Source: Papilionanthe hookeriana x Papilionanthe teres | Taxonomy: Eukaryota; Streptophyta; Magnoliopsida; Asparagales; Orchidaceae | NCBI GenBank assembly: GCA_022702705.1 | Contig: CM040430.1 | Coordinates: 77,565,239-77,629,238 of the forward strand | Length of the DNA: 64,000 nt | Direction of reading: 5' to 3' | Part shown: piece after piece, positions 12,850 through 25,079 of the stretch | How positions within the stretch are numbered: position 1 is the first letter of the stretch | Layout: the number at the start of each line of letters is the position of its first letter | Notes under the pieces: generated by a model | Seen by the model: only the letters and a program-made list of their open reading frames with translations | Told to the model about the DNA's origin: nothing | Databases searched by the model: none | Program-made: the position numbers and the translations under genes

Positions 12850-14600
12850 TGTTCCCCGAAGAATATTTACCCTTACATTTTAAATATGAAATTATAATTT
12901 AATTATTTATAATATGGTATACTACGCAAGTATACATATCGTTTATCAAGTAATATAGGACTTTTTTATTAAGCCCCGAGATATCGAACCCACAAGGAAA
13001 TGTCTAAAATTTTAAAGAAGTAAGAAAAATAACTTTTTACTTTTTAAAATGATTTAGTAAAGTCTGTTTTAAGATATAAAGTTTTTCAAATTTGTTTTTG
13101 ATATTTTATGAATAAAAAGTAAAGCAAACAACTAAAGTTAACACAACTATAAAATAGTATGAAAGCAAATGAGAATAAAATATCTTTTTCCTCTTTCAAT
13201 GTATCAGTAATAATTATGGAATTTCGTTGTGGACGCATCTAAAATGTGTTGTGCCAAATAGAAGCAATTATATTTTTTACCCTTACTTGGTTCTATAAAG
13301 AACATTGGTTAATTTGATGATTTGAAATCTTGTAGATCGGTAAGGCATGAAAGATACTAGCTCTCACTCTAGAGTTCCCTCGATTCCCTCCACCTGGGGG
13401 CTAACATCACATAAAAAAATTTAAAACATCAAATGAAATTAGGGGACTTTAGCCTGTCACTCTAAAGTCCTCTAATTTTACTCCACATTAAAAACATATC
13501 TTCCTATTTATTTGCACAAAACCATATGGACTACAATTGTCACCCATACAATTGCATGTGATTCTTTCCAATTGTTAATTGAGACAATACCACATTGGTT
13601 CTTACATGTTCTCACAACAAATTTTAACATCTTAATTGGCCAAATCAAGAGGTAAATGAAATGTAAGGTAGTGAATCATCACAACTTCTTCCAACATTGA
13701 AATCCTATACTTCACACAACTTTCTTCCATAATTTAATTACTTCATCAGTTAAAAGGAAAAAGATAAAGTAAACTACTCAGAATTCATGGAGAAAACACA
13801 ATCACAACTTGATTTGAAAGTAGAAATCATAGTGAAAACACAACAAGTCTTACTTTAAAACCAAATGTAAAACAAGATAAAAACTTATCTGAAAATCTTC
13901 TCCACAAGACTGAAATTTCCTCTAAAGTTTTACTTTCCACTATAAGACTCCACAGAGGTTGGCACCCAACTCTGAGGATTGACTCTCCTAAATTCTAATA
14001 CAAACTATGATAAAGTAAAGTAGAAGAGTAAAGAAAATTTGGTGAGAAGAAGGCTCTCCTTCTTCCTCTTTCCTTGGAATCAACTTCAAGCTTTCCTCCA
14101 ACTCCTCCCTCCAAAATTTTCTCCTAAACTCTTCTCTTGGGTGTGGCGCTACATTCTGATCTTCAAGTCTTCATTTTTTAATAATTCTCCAAAAGATGTC
14201 TTAGTGTCTCTTCAAAATATGTCCAGATATAATGTATCCACCAAGAATGCATCCATCCGTTCAAATTTTAATGAATTTTGGCGCTGATGGGAAGTTAATG
14301 AAGTTTAAACCAAAGGATTCTTCAAAAAACCCTTCAAATTTGCACCAAAATCAAATAAAATTCGTCACTTTAACTGTGGCGCCTATGTGCCAGCCATCCA
14401 GCGCATAGGCGCTAGAGGCCAATTTTGCACACCTTTCAGTTTTTGCTCCAAATTTGATCCTTTATTGCTCCTTTCATCACAATCAGTCATTTTAATCATA
14501 CATGCAAGAAAAAACACAAAATACATTCCATTAAAGTGCAATATCATAAAAAATAGGTATAATAATGTATTTAAAAACACTATATATTTTAGGTGTATCA
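12850..14600 (-). repeat. 3' LTR of Athila A
   Basis: It pairs with 60813-62497. The left border TGTTCCCCGAAGAATATTTA aligns with TGATCCCTGCTGAATATTTA at the primer-binding side of the other LTR. The right border is AGGTGTATCA, the inverted form of the LTR start TGATACACC. Contains the conserved end box CGCAAGTATAC near 12925, missing from the other LTR of A, and a GC-rich inverted repeat (14378-14413). Differences from its partner are about 1 in 10 by eye over a 160-base stretch. Confidence 0.88.
14378..14413. other. GC-rich inverted repeat in A 3' LTR
   Basis: GGCGCCTATGTGC (14378-14390) faces GCGCATAGGCGCT (14401-14413), 11 of 13 positions pairing around a 10-nt loop. It lies about 190 bases inside the LTR start, in U3. 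Counterparts occur in all LTRs here. Confidence 0.7.
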
Positions 14601-14620
14601 AAATTCTCCAAACTTAAAAT
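14601..14620 (-). other. Polypurine tract of A
   Basis: Read on the minus strand, AAGTTTGGAGAATTT abuts the LTR start. It corresponds to AAGTTTGGGGGATTT in C and AAGTTTAGGGGATTT in B, where plus-strand DNA synthesis would start. The G-run is decayed to GGAG here. Confidence 0.75.
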
Positions 14621-16089
14621 GTTACTTATCCTCAAGTGACACTTAATCACATGTAAAATCTTAACGTGCAAATTATGTAAATGAATTTTTTTAGGAAGGT
14701 TTCAAAATTTTGTTCTCGAAATGAAATTGTCCAATTTAGAAAAAATTTTAGTAAATGATATCAACTTAAAGTATAGAAGGTTCTTAAGTAAAGGATAATG
14801 AAAAATATTAGTTCCTATCAAATTCAGAAATACTTGTAGATTTTTCAAAATATAGGATTCAATCTTTTCATCTCCCTCACTTAAAAATTTTCATTTGGAA
14901 ATAATTTTACTTACTATATTTTAAGCTTTAGATTTTTTCAAAACTTATATTTTAAACTTTAGGTATGGAACCAATTTTTTTATTAGGCCCTTAAATCCTC
15001 AAGCTTCAGCTTCTCCTTCTTATTTACATACTATTTCTCTCTCTTTTTTTGTCTTTCTTTTTTCTTTTTTTTTTATAAGCAAGAATTACTGTATCTGGAT
15101 AGGCCTTTAGTGATTTTGAATTCCACCCTTTCATTTTAAATAAAGGTCTGATATATATCCTTCACTTAAAAACCAAAATAATAGTGATGAAAATTATTTC
15201 TCAATAAAATAAATTTAAGCTTTGAAAAATAAAAGTCAAATCTTTTATTTATCCAAAAATACAACACTTCTTACTAAAGATAGTTTAACTATATTTAACA
15301 TTTCTTAACTAAGAAAATTTTAACTTTAAATTTTTCATCATTACTATAAATTTTAGCTAAATTCTCTTACTCAGTTCTATATTCAAAATTTTGCTCCCCT
15401 AATATAACTTCATATACATAATTATTTTCAATTAAAAATAAAATTTTATTTAAGTATTCTTAAAAACAAATAAAATTTTAGTTTTTAAAAATTTGTTTTT
15501 AAATTCCCCCCAAACTTTAAAATTTAATTAGAATAAAACATTTAAGCATAAAAATAATAGATGTGTAAGAATTAAAAAACTAGAATAACATGCTTGCAAG
15601 AATCTTAATATTCTAAATATGCAAGTATAACAATTTAAAAACAAGGAGTAAAAAGTAGATCAAATTCAGTTTTTTATAAAATAGAAATTTTAAAATTTCG
15701 AAGGACTTCCACAATAGTGGAGGTTTTCAAAGCAAATACACACCAACTTAAGAAAACGCAAATTACAACATGCTAGAAAATAAATGGTAGCAAATTTGAA
15801 AAGTTTAAACATGCTATATAAATAGTGGTTTCTAATAGTGTTCTAAATTTTTATAATATTCATAGGAATTAAATTGGGCACTACTAAAAACTCAAACACT
15901 TGAAAAACATAAAAACATTTACTACCACAAACACATCACATATTAAAACATAAAACATCTAAATGTGCATAATAGAAATAGTTCAACTATAATCTAAATA
16001 ACATCAGAGTTCATATCAAAACACATCACATCACTTATGATAACATCAAATAAAAGCATCACAACACATGAGAAAATCACATAACAACA
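14621..16089 (-). other. A/T-rich 3' untranslated region of A
   Basis: About 1.5 kb between the env-position ORF and the polypurine tract. It has no coding capacity but aligns along its length with 32923-34454 of C and, inverted, with 52429-53714 of B. The strongest shared landmark is a purine-rich run on the element sense strand (plus-strand pyrimidines 15009-15077) next to a conserved CTGTATCTGGATAGGCCT block. Confidence 0.75.
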
Positions 16090-17254
16090 TCACAAACTCA
16101 ACACAACAATCCTAATCATCATCCTCATCATCATCATCTTCATTCCAGTCTCTGGATGACACATGAGGTATATAATAAGGATGAGGAGCCAGCTCAGCAC
16201 TCTAATCAGTTTATCTATGTAGTGATGATAGTTCCCCTCATAATCATCATGTTTCTGAATATACCTCTCAATATTCTCTACATTTCCATCCATATCTCTA
16301 ACATGCTCTCTGGTAAGACTCGCCTTCTTCAAAATCTTTTGTAATAATCCAGTTGGTGAATCTTTGGAGGATGATGCATGTGCAGTAGAAGCACTGTAAG
16401 TAGAAGCAGTAGAAGCAGCAGAAGCAGAAGCATTGGAAGCTCTAACAGATCCTCGTTTCTAGCCAAATACTGAATGTACAGTGTAAGTCTTTACATTTAC
16501 ACACTGGTAATAGGTCTAAGTGGTTGCAGAACCTCTTCCCATGTTTCACACTTAACACCAAACTGCTCACAAATCGAGTGAATCAGTGAAGGAAATCCCA
16601 TACCTGCTATAGTAGCAACTCTGGCACAGTTAAAAATATAATAAAAAATAATAGCTCCAATATCTAAAGGCTTTCCTTGCTGAATAAAATGGTTCAGAAT
16701 AGCTCTCTCCCTTGTAACTTCACTAACATGACTTGAAGGCAGAAGCTTAGATGAGATGAAGTAATGCCATGCCTTTAAAGTGGCATTCAACTTAAAGGCT
16801 TGAAAATTCACTCTTCTTTCATTTATAATCTTCCACAAACCTCTTCCATCAGTAAGAAAGGCCATAATCTCATCTACTCTGCCTCTGAAGGATGATAATT
16901 CAAATAAAAACAAATCATCATAGGAGGTAATCGATAAAATGTATTAATCACCTTAGGTGAAAAATCCACTTGTTGCCCTCTAACCATCACCAAATTTTCC
17001 TCAGCTACTGGCAAGTTAGCATAGAACTCTCTCACCACAGAAACAACTGCAACAGTGGAGAAGCAACAATATCTTTCCCAATTCCTTCTAGCAATCATCT
17101 CCTCAACATCTACTCCTGGCTTGCTAACAACTCGTTCTGGAATCAATTTCTGCAATGCGAGTGCATCGACGTAACGATTCTCTGCTCTGGGACTGACAAA
17201 TTTATCAGAATCAAATTTTGCTTTTTCTTTAGAGCGTTTTGACTTTGGAGCCAT
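16090..17254 (-). pseudogene. Env-position ORF (Y type) of A, putative plant transposon protein family
   Basis: Starts at the ATG at 17254 (MAPKSKRSKEKAKFDSDKF). The core domain shows RRNWERYCCFSTVAVVSVV, REFYANLPVAEE, VRGQQVDFSPKVINTFYRLP, then in another frame (16913-16497) LKAWHYFISSKLLPSSH and FPSLIHSICEQFGVKCETW, ending LQPLRPITSV. Downstream are a Ser/Ala-rich linker, a short helical stretch (MDGNVENIERYIQKHDDY) and an acidic end. This resembles the Pfam putative plant transposon protein domain (PF20167, from memory), found between integrase and 3' LTR in Athila elements. That slot is called env-like, but I see no signal peptide or membrane anchor. Frameshifts near 16880, 16490 and 16190. 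Function unknown. Confidence 0.8.
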
Positions 17255-18098
17255 CTTTAAAAATTCACAAAAAATTTAGCATAAATTCCAAATTTAAACT
17301 AAACCTATTAACTCAACTTCTAAAGGCAAACTCCACTAATCCAAGCAATTTCTCATGCTTTTCCTCAAATTTTCACCATGAATAGTGATTTTTGGATTTT
17401 TCAATAATGTACTCAAAATACATGGTGAAAATAAAAAAAAATTTACTTAGTATTAGTGATCATACCTTAAGGAATTCAAATCCAACAAATTTCGACAAAA
17501 TTAACTCTAAAATGATTTAATTAAATGATGCCCTAGGCTCCTATTTCACGAAAATGAGAGGTTGAAGGTGATGGGGATGTTAAAAATGGCAAATTTTGAG
17601 TTATTAACTTTAGAAAATCAATTTTAGCAAATCAAAGCCTATGCGCGAGGCAGACAGCGCTTAGCCACGAAATCTGGTGCCTATGCGTCGTCGGTTTGGC
17701 GCTTAGGCTCCAGTGCCCAAATTTTGACAATTAAGTTAATTCCATCAAAAATCTGAGTTAATCACCTTTAATCACTTCTAATAATTATTTATCATCATAA
17801 AATCTTCTAATACTCCAGAAGTACACTTTAATCTCCAATGATTCCACACAAATCTCACACAAATAAAAGCTTATATTAATAATAAGCTGCAGTTAAGACA
17901 AACTACAAATTTTTATCGAAATACTTTGGATGAAATTCCCCAATACATAAGTTCAAACACATGTAATTAAAGCACAAATTTACATCATTAAGATGTAACA
18001 AACATATCTAAAGTGAAACAAACACAAAAATTAAAAAAACACACACTTAAAACACTAAACACACATAATTAAACCACAAGACCACACATAATTTAATT
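17255..18098 (-). other. Spacer between X and Y ORFs of A
   Basis: No gene. Contains a double GC-rich inverted-repeat block (17638-17715, GCGCGAGG to GGCGCTTAGG) in the same place as the block at 35963-36045 in C and 50838-50930 in B. Confidence 0.65.
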
Positions 18099-18512
18099 TC
18101 AATCTCTATTAGGTGGATTATATCCAGAACCACCATTATTTCCATTTGAACCATCTGGAATGTAAATCTGATAAAACGGGCGATGATTAAAAGCTCTTAC
18201 ATCTTCTTCTTCTATCCATTTGTTCTTCAGATACATCGCTCTATTCGCTTCTTCCACAAGACTTGTATGACTGAATTGCATTTTGAGTTGCCATCCAATG
18301 TGCGCTAAATGTGCATTAATTTCATTTAACTTTGCATCCATAGACTCCACATCAGTCTCGATCCTTGTAATCATTTTTGTTATTCCTTTGATACTCACAG
18401 CCAGAAATTGATTATATAACTCTTGCGCATTATCACAAATAAACTTCCTCTTGCTGGCATCCTATTTTTTCTTAACTTCACTCTCCCAAGAAGAAATTTT
18501 TGCACTCAAAAT
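18099..18512 (-). pseudogene. Short coiled-coil ORF (X type) of A
   Basis: About 130 codons. The track opens at a Met at 18398, but the homologous reading extends upstream to about 18512 (SSWESEVKKK, one stop, DASKRKF). That matches element C, where a proper ATG exists at 36847. The protein has a helical stretch with heptad-like spacing (IEDTVESMDAKLNEI region), then WQLKMQFSHTSLVEEANRA and an aromatic motif HRPFYQIYIPDG, ending in Gly/Asn. It looks like the C-terminal tail of the Y1 protein of element B (INWRMKEQFDYTGWIE and FPFHFFYTLFV). I infer it is a reduced relative of Y1. Function unknown. Confidence 0.6.
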
Positions 18513-18990
18513 AATCTTTTTAAGATTCAGGAATGAAAATAAGAACTGGGGCAAATATCTCATAAATTAAGGGCCTTTTTATAGACTTGGGAAGGTACAA
18601 AATCGACCCTAGATGTGTTAAAACTCCTTAATAACTCCAAAAACTACTCAACCACAATTTAGGCTTCTAGAACCTCATTTTCACATTTTTTATAACTGTG
18701 GCACCTATGCGCCAACCAGTGGCGCATAGCCACCAGTGCACATTTTTGCACAGTTCAGCCAAACATCAAAATCTTCATTCGGTCCCCTCTTAGTCATTAA
18801 ATAAGGTCAAATAAACACCATTATAACTTAAAAACTCCAAAATTTACCACATTTCTCAAATCAAACCAAATAAAAGCACACAAAGCAAACATAAAGCAAA
18901 GCACACCGATAAATATGGGTTATCTCCCACATTGCGCTTGGTTTAACGTCATCAGCCTGACATACTCAGAGCTTATTCTGAGTAACCCAA
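18513..18990 (-). other. Spacer after pol in A, with inverted repeat and conserved post-integrase box
   Basis: Carries a GC-rich inverted repeat TGGCACCTATGCGCCA / TGGCGCATAGCCACCA (18699-18714 and 18720-18735; 13 of 16 pair). Also holds the conserved box that follows pol in all three elements (18911-18955; sense strand GTTAAACCAAGCGCAATGTG, then GGGAG replaced by GGGAGATAACC). No open frame of note. Element B is inserted at its upstream end. Confidence 0.7.
18986..18990. repeat. Target site duplication of B, left copy (CCCAA)
   Basis: CCCAA directly before the LTR start TAATGCACC; its partner is at 55386-55390. Five bases is the usual duplication for Ty3/gypsy integrases. Confidence 0.85.
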
Positions 18991-20660
18991 TAATGCACCA
19001 AAAATATATGTTATTTTTGCTATATAATTTTATTCATTTTTGGTGATATTGCACTTTAAGGAAAGGTATTTTTCATGATTTGTTGCATGTATGATGATTT
19101 TAGGTGATTAGAGCGAAAAGAAGTGAAAAGGAATGAATTCGGAGCAAAAAGGAGCAAAAAGGAGGAAAACAGGTTCTGGTGCCGCCTACACCAGAATGGG
19201 TATCGCCGTCGCCATTTTCTAGAGAACTCAATAATTAATTCGATGATAGAGCACCACCGGTGCCCTATCGGGCGCTCAATGTCTGTGGACACCAAATTTG
19301 AAGAGGTTTGGCGACTTTTTAAAGGGATGCCTATGAAAACTCTTGGGATTTTGTTCCTAACTTATAAGTAACTGTTTTTTGGACGAAAATTAGTGTGTGT
19401 CCTGTGTGTTCTAGAGAGTCTAGTTTGTTTTGAGTGTTAGGGCTTAAGAGAGAAGTGTGTAGAAGTGACAATTTGAGAGGGATTCTTCTCTAAGGAGTGA
19501 AGGAGAAGGAGTAAAGTGAGAGATTGCTTCTTCCTTTCCATTCTAAAGAGGGAATTGAGTGTTGCAAAGAAGATAAAAAAAGGATTCAAAGGAACTTCAA
19601 GGGAATTGCATTGGGTAAGAGAAAGAGATAAGTTGTATTTTTTTTATGGTTTGTATGACTTTTCTTTTATATATAAAATCAATATTTTATTGTGTCTTCT
19701 CTATGAATTCTGAGTAGTCTCATTTGTCTTTCTTCTTGCATAGAGATGTGGTGATGTGTTGATGTGGATTTGAAGTGTTTTTAAAATATTAAAGAAATTG
19801 TGATGGTTTTTCATTTTGAACTTAATTTACTCGTTGATATGGCCAATTGTATTGTTAAATTATGTTGTGGAATATTAACTCTGAAAGGATTTAATGTCTT
19901 ACAACAACAATGAAGAACCCATTCAATTTCCATGGATGAATTGCGTAGTTCATGGGAATTGAGTGCAAATAAATAGGGAAACGTGTTTTGGTGGACGTCA
20001 AATTGGAGGTTTCAGGGTGATAGGCTGAGATCCCCAATTTGGTCCTAAGATTAGTAACTAAACTCGAAGGTTAGCCTTTAGGTAAAGGGTGAGTGGGAGC
20101 TCCGTAGTGGAAGCCGGTATCCTCCCAGCCTAGCCTTAGATTTAGTAACTAAACTTAGGATATGTTAATGTTCTTTTCTTGCTTAGAAGAGAGGGTACTC
20201 TTTTAAGGGTAAAGAATCAATTATGCTCCTATTTGGCACAATACCATTAGATAATCATTTCATATCATCTACAAATCATATTCTCATTGCAAGAGGAAAG
20301 ATAATTTTCTTATATATCAAAACATTTCAAATATATAGCTTAGTGTGTGTCTGATAGTTAATTTTATTTTAAAGATATAGAAGTAATTGTAGTTTGCTTA
20401 ATGGTTATAGTTTTCTGCATCTTGGTAGTAGAAGTAAACATTAAACTTTAATTGAAATTTAAGTATTGGAATTCAGTATTACATTATCAATAGTGAGATT
20501 CAACCTTCTTTGTGGGATGATAAACGAGACTCCATTAGAGCCTTGTATTACTTGATACGATACGTATACTTGCGTTGAATGTTTGGACTTTACAAAATCA
20601 TTATAAATATATATAAATTTGAGTTCATAAGTTCTTGCAATATATAAAGTCCGCGCATCA
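18991..20660 (+). repeat. 5' LTR of Athila B
   Basis: Starts TAATGCACC (the usual TG has become TA) and ends GTCCGCGCATCA. It aligns with 53730-55385 over its whole length. Landmarks: GC-rich repeats 19173-19285, and a conserved end box TTACTTGATACGATACGTAT near 20550, the inverse of the CGCAAGTATACGTATCG box in A and C. Parts of the leader such as GAGTGCAAATAAATAGGG near 19960 are nearly identical between the two LTRs, whereas the first 150 bases differ by about 10 percent. Confidence 0.9.
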
Positions 20661-20666
20661 AGTTTT

Positions 20667-20684
20667 TGGCGCCGTTGCTGGGGA
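20667..20684 (+). other. Primer binding site of B (tRNA-Asp type)
   Basis: TGGCGCCGTTGCTGGGGA, six bases after the LTR. It is complementary to the 3' end of plant tRNA-Asp (CCCCGGCAACGGCGCCA, from memory) with one mismatch, as is usual for Athila. Confidence 0.85.
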
Positions 20685-20825
20685 AGGAAGGAATCAAAGG
20701 AATCGAAGGAATCGAAGGAAGAAAGTATAAACAGTATCTATTGATGATATAGTAATTGAAAACCTTTACTTTGTAGTGTGTAATTGTGTGTTTGTTTACT
20801 TTTTAAAGTATTTGAGTGATTTTAT

Positions 20826-21838
20826 ATGCATCGTAGTGGATCTATGGGTTTAATACCTTATGATTCGAAGTTAGAGCATACTGTTAGAAAAATTAGAAAA
20901 CAACAAAAACAAACTGAAAATCCTTGCGAAATGGCGAATAATCAAGATAATCAGAGAAATGATATTGGAAATTTGCCAAGACCTTTAAGAGATTATGCCA
21001 ACCCAACAACAAATGAAATTCATATAACCATTCAAAATCCTGATGTTGCTGCTAATTCATTTGAACTTAAATCTGCTATTATCCAAATGGTACAAAACAA
21101 TCATTTTGGAGAAACACCTAATAAGGATCCAAATTTACATCTCTCTAGTTTTCTAGAACTGTGTGCTACTTTTAAGTATGACAGAGTGTCGAGTGATGTT
21201 GTCAGACTTAGAATTTTTCCTTTTTCATTAAGGGATATAGCTAAGGCATGGTTAAATTTGCTAGCTCCTCGATCTATTAGAACTTGGGAAGAATTGTCTC
21301 AAAAGTTTCTATCAAAATATTTTCCTCCATCAAAGACTGCTAAGCTAAGAAATGATATCACATCTTTTGGTCAGTTTGAAGGGGAAACAATATATGAAGC
21401 TTGGGAGAGATTTAAATATTTTCTTAGGAAATGCCCACATCATGCTTTACCAGATTGGTTAATAATTTAAACATTTTATAATGGATTAGTGGGATCATTG
21501 AGATCAATTATAGACGCTGCTGCTGGTGGATCGTTAATGTCAAAACCTTTTGATGAAGCATACGCATTAATTGAAGAAATGGCTACTAATAATTTTCAAT
21601 GGCCCTCAAAAAGGGTAAATCCTAAAAGAGTAGCTAGTGTTCATGATTCAGATATGATGACTATGATAGTTTCTCAAATTGTAGCCCTTTCCAAGAAAAT
21701 AGATCAATATGGAATGAATTATTCTCAACCACCCCAAGTGTTAGAGGAAAATTTATTTGGACATATAACAGAATCTTAAACACCTTATGAGACTTTGAAT
21801 GTTATTAATAGATCTAAGAATCTTTATTTGAATTATTA
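20826..21838 (+). pseudogene. B gag, N-terminal part
   Basis: The Gag capsid-type protein would form the virus-like particle. The ATG at 20826 opens a long frame (MHRSGSMGLIPYDSKLEHTV). Conserved Athila Gag blocks follow: RPLRDYANPTTNEIHITIQN, ANSFELKSAIIQMVQNNHFG, DPNLHLSSFLELCATFKYD, RTWEELSQKFLSKYFPPSKT, YEAWERFKYFLRKCPHHALP. A TAA at 21468 is followed in the same frame by TFYNGLVGSLRSIIDAAAGG (21471-21530), so only a stop separates the two parts. A second stop precedes ETLNVINRSK near 21790. The frame ends at NYYNPC, where element C begins. It continues at 44736. Confidence 0.88.
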
Positions 21839-21884
21839 TAATCCTTGTTCTAAATATAAGTGCGCCAAAAACTTGACTCCACAC

Positions 21885-21887
<3 letters not shown>
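21839..21887 (-). repeat. 3' LTR of Athila C, distal end (cut off by LINEs)
   Basis: TAATCCTTG..AAATATAAGTGCGCC aligns with the start of the other LTR at 42789 (TGATCCCTG..AAATATATGTGAGCC), followed by the identical AAAAACTTGACTCCACACC. The exact outer border is uncertain by about 15 bases because the first bases also fit the B gag reading NYYNP. Confidence 0.75.

Positions 21888-21929
<42 letters not shown>
21888..21929. repeat. TA tract: LTR microsatellite of C and tail of LINE L-f
   Basis: About 21 TA units. The LTR of C carries its own TA tract here (see 42837-42888), so LTR repeat and LINE tail cannot be told apart. Confidence 0.9.
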
Positions 21930-21932
<3 letters not shown>

Positions 21933-24900
21933 GCAAAAAAAACAGAAGATTCATTCAAACATTAAAGTTAAGTACATCGATGAAAGGGAGTTTAAGAGAG
22001 TCCCCCAAAAGTGAAAGCCTTAAAGGCTCAAAAGGTGTTATAGAAAAAATTATAGTAATATTTGAAGCAGCATTTTTAGCTAACCAGTTGGCAGGCTAGT
22101 TAGCCTCTCTATAAGTGTGAGTCCATTTGAGTTGAAGAAAATCTGAACAAGTAGGGAAGGTTCTGAGAAAATAACCCAAGTTCCAAGGAGGAGTAGCACA
22201 ACCTTTCATAATGTCAACCACCTGCTGAGAATCAGATTCAATCCAAACAGAAGAGTGTTTTAGAGCTTTGGCAGTTGTTAAAGCTCAGAAGACAACACCA
22301 AGTTCAGATTCCAATGCGGAAGAAGATACGATAGGTGATCTGAAAATACCACAAGAGTCGGCCCATGCTTGTTCCTACGGACGACACCAATACCGACGAG
22401 AGGAAGGTATAAAACTCCCATCAATATTGATTTTAATCCAAGGTTGGGGAGGTAGAGACCAATGCAACAGTACAACTTTTCTTTTGGTTGTGGAAAGCAA
22501 AGCTGAATTCTTCATGTCAAAGCTGTAACACTTGACCACAGTAGACTGAGCTGAGCAGTTTTTACCCTCATATTTGGCATTATTCCTGGCCATCCAAAGG
22601 AACTAACAAATAATTAAGGGAATAGAGAACTCCCCGAGAACCCTCCGATCCTCCCGACAAGCTTCGAAATCGATCCGAGTCATATACGTGTCGTGGTATC
22701 CGCATACGGTAAAGCACATCCACCCGGACTGTTTAGTGAAAGAGCAGTGGAGAAACACATGGGAATAAGTTTCCTCCTAGGAATTACAAAGCCAGCATCT
22801 AGAAGCAGTTTTAAGGCCTTTAAGTTTCAGGATATCATCAAGAGGTAGAAACTTATGGAACAATCTCCAGCAGAAAAAGGACATAGAGGGGGACAGATTC
22901 TTGATCCAAATCTTATCTCCCCAAACAGTATTAGGCCAGCTTTGAAAGGTTTAATGGATGGCCTTATTTAAGGCAGGGGCATTGACATATTTGATCTGAA
23001 GTGTATCAGGTCTGTTGGTTTCAATGGGTATAGATAGAATCTTTAGCACAGTATCCTCATCAACCATTTCACCTAGTAAATCAACATTCCACTGTCCTTG
23101 ATACCAGAAATCTGAAACAGTGAGATGGGGGTTACAGTGAGCAGAACAAGGAATGGGTCCATCAGGTAACCAATTATCCAGGAATAAATTTACATTACCA
23201 ACCCTAATTTCCCAAAATAAATATTGATTAGCAGTATCCCTAACCTTCAGCAGCTTTTTCCAATGCTTGGAGTCTCCCACTTTAGCTTTAACAACATTAG
23301 CATGGAACTTCTTACAGTATTTCTCTTTAAGGAATTTGGCCCACCTTGTCTTGTTTAATAAATTTAATCCACTGTTTACAATGAAACGAATGGCTCATCT
23401 GTTTGAAGCTTTTAAAACCCAGCCCTCCAGCTTGCGTTGGTTTGCATACTTTGTTCCACACTGTCCAGTGAGGCTGTTTATATTGGCCATCCTAGTGAAA
23501 CTTGTTGAAGAGTGTTTCCAACATTTTCTGTGTGCTTCTTTTCATATTTACCATTTGCATGGTATAGAGAGGAAAAGTAGAAAGAATGCTCTTCAGCAAA
23601 GTCAGTCTGCCTCCATTAGACAAGAATTTGTTTATCCAACAAGAAATAGAAGAGGATATTTTATTCACTACTTCATCATATTGAGTTTGCCTCCTTCTTC
23701 CTTTGATCAGTTGTACCCCCAGATATTTGAGAGGAAGATCAGCAACAGTGAACCCAGTCAGATCTTTCAACTAGCAGCTGTGTTTGTAGTTCTTCCCTGC
23801 CAAAAATTGGCACTTCTTCTCATTAATTTTCAGACTAGCCACCTGGTACACATGATCCAGAATATGTAATATTTTCCTAACAGCTTGCTTACTACCATTT
23901 GTAAAAAGAATTGCATCATCAGCATAGGCCAAATGGCTGATTATTTGGTAAGAGCTGTGTTTATAGTGAAGGTATGGATATCTTTGGTGGGCAACATTCA
24001 ACACTCTGGAAAAATAATCAAAAGCCAGAATAAAGATTGTAGGAGATAATGGGTCTCCTTGCTTCAGCCCTCTCCTAGCAGTGAAGAAACCATTACTCCT
24101 TCCATTTACCAAGATACTATACTATGTACCAGATAGCCACCTCTGAATAAGGTTACAGAAGAAGGGTGAAACCCTCTAGCCTTGAGAACTTGCTCAATAA
24201 ATTGCCAGCTGATGGAGTCATATGCTTTTTTAATATCCAATTTCAAGATGAGATTGTGTCCTCTACAGCCCTTATTAAGATCCAGTAGTAGTTCCTGAGC
24301 CAACAAACAGTTATCAGTGATATTTCTACCCTGCACAAAAGTTGATTGGTTAGCACTAATAAGTTTATTAAGATGAGGTTGAAGCCTTCCAACAATGATC
24401 TTGCTAATAATTTTGGTAAAAGTGCTGGTAAGACTTATGGGCCAAAAGTCTGTCCAGTTTGATTTTTGAGTATCTTTGGGTATTAAAGTAATGATGGCAG
24501 CTGCAAAGTACTTAGGAATATCTGCACCAGAGAAAAAGGAATGAACAACATTAATCAAATCAGTGCCCACAATTTCCCAAGCTTTAATATAAAAGGTAGA
24601 GGTGAAGCCATCGGGCCGGCGAGTTTGTTTCCATCAATACTTTTTAGAGCATTAAAGATTTCGACTTCATCGAGTAGCATAGTAAGATTTAGTTGTTGTA
24701 CATAATTAACATCATCTCTAAACACCTCAGGATTGAAAGAATTAGGCGAGGAAGGTTGAGCAGCAAGTTGTGAATGAAAATATCTTATAGCACTTTGGGA
24801 GATTAAATGAGGGTCAGAAATCCAACTACCATCAATCTCTTTGATTCTAAGGATAGCATTAATCTGCCTTCTGTATTTTATGACAGCATGGAAGAACTTT

Positions 24901-25079
24901 GTGTTTCTATCTCCATATAAGTGTTTATTGACAGCAGCTTTTTGTTTCAAAAGAAGTTCTTCCTTTTCTAGAGTATGTAACAGATGATTTTGTGCATTAA
25001 TCAACTCCTGTGTATGGCCCCAACGTTGATCTTGTAATGCTTCCAGAGCTTGAACCTTGTCATCAGCCTCTTTCACCTG

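Noticed and set aside
14039..14287. Small frame in the A LTR
   Set aside because: Lies wholly within the LTR, with no counterpart open frame in the paired LTR; treated as chance.
16360..16450. Tandem AGCAGTAGAAGC-like repeats resembling a minisatellite
   Set aside because: They encode the Ser/Ala-rich linker of the Y ORF on the minus strand and recur in C at 34745-34800, so they are coding low complexity.
20667..20684. tRNA-like sequence
   Set aside because: Only 18 bases match tRNA-Asp; this is the retrotransposon primer binding site, not a tRNA gene. No cloverleaf was found elsewhere by eye.
21860..22099. 79-codon frame across a TA tract
   Set aside because: It runs from the C LTR through the TA microsatellite into the antisense of a LINE; an accidental fusion.
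23267..23869. 200-codon open frame on the plus strand
   Set aside because: It is the antisense of the L-f reverse transcriptase and has no family features of its own.
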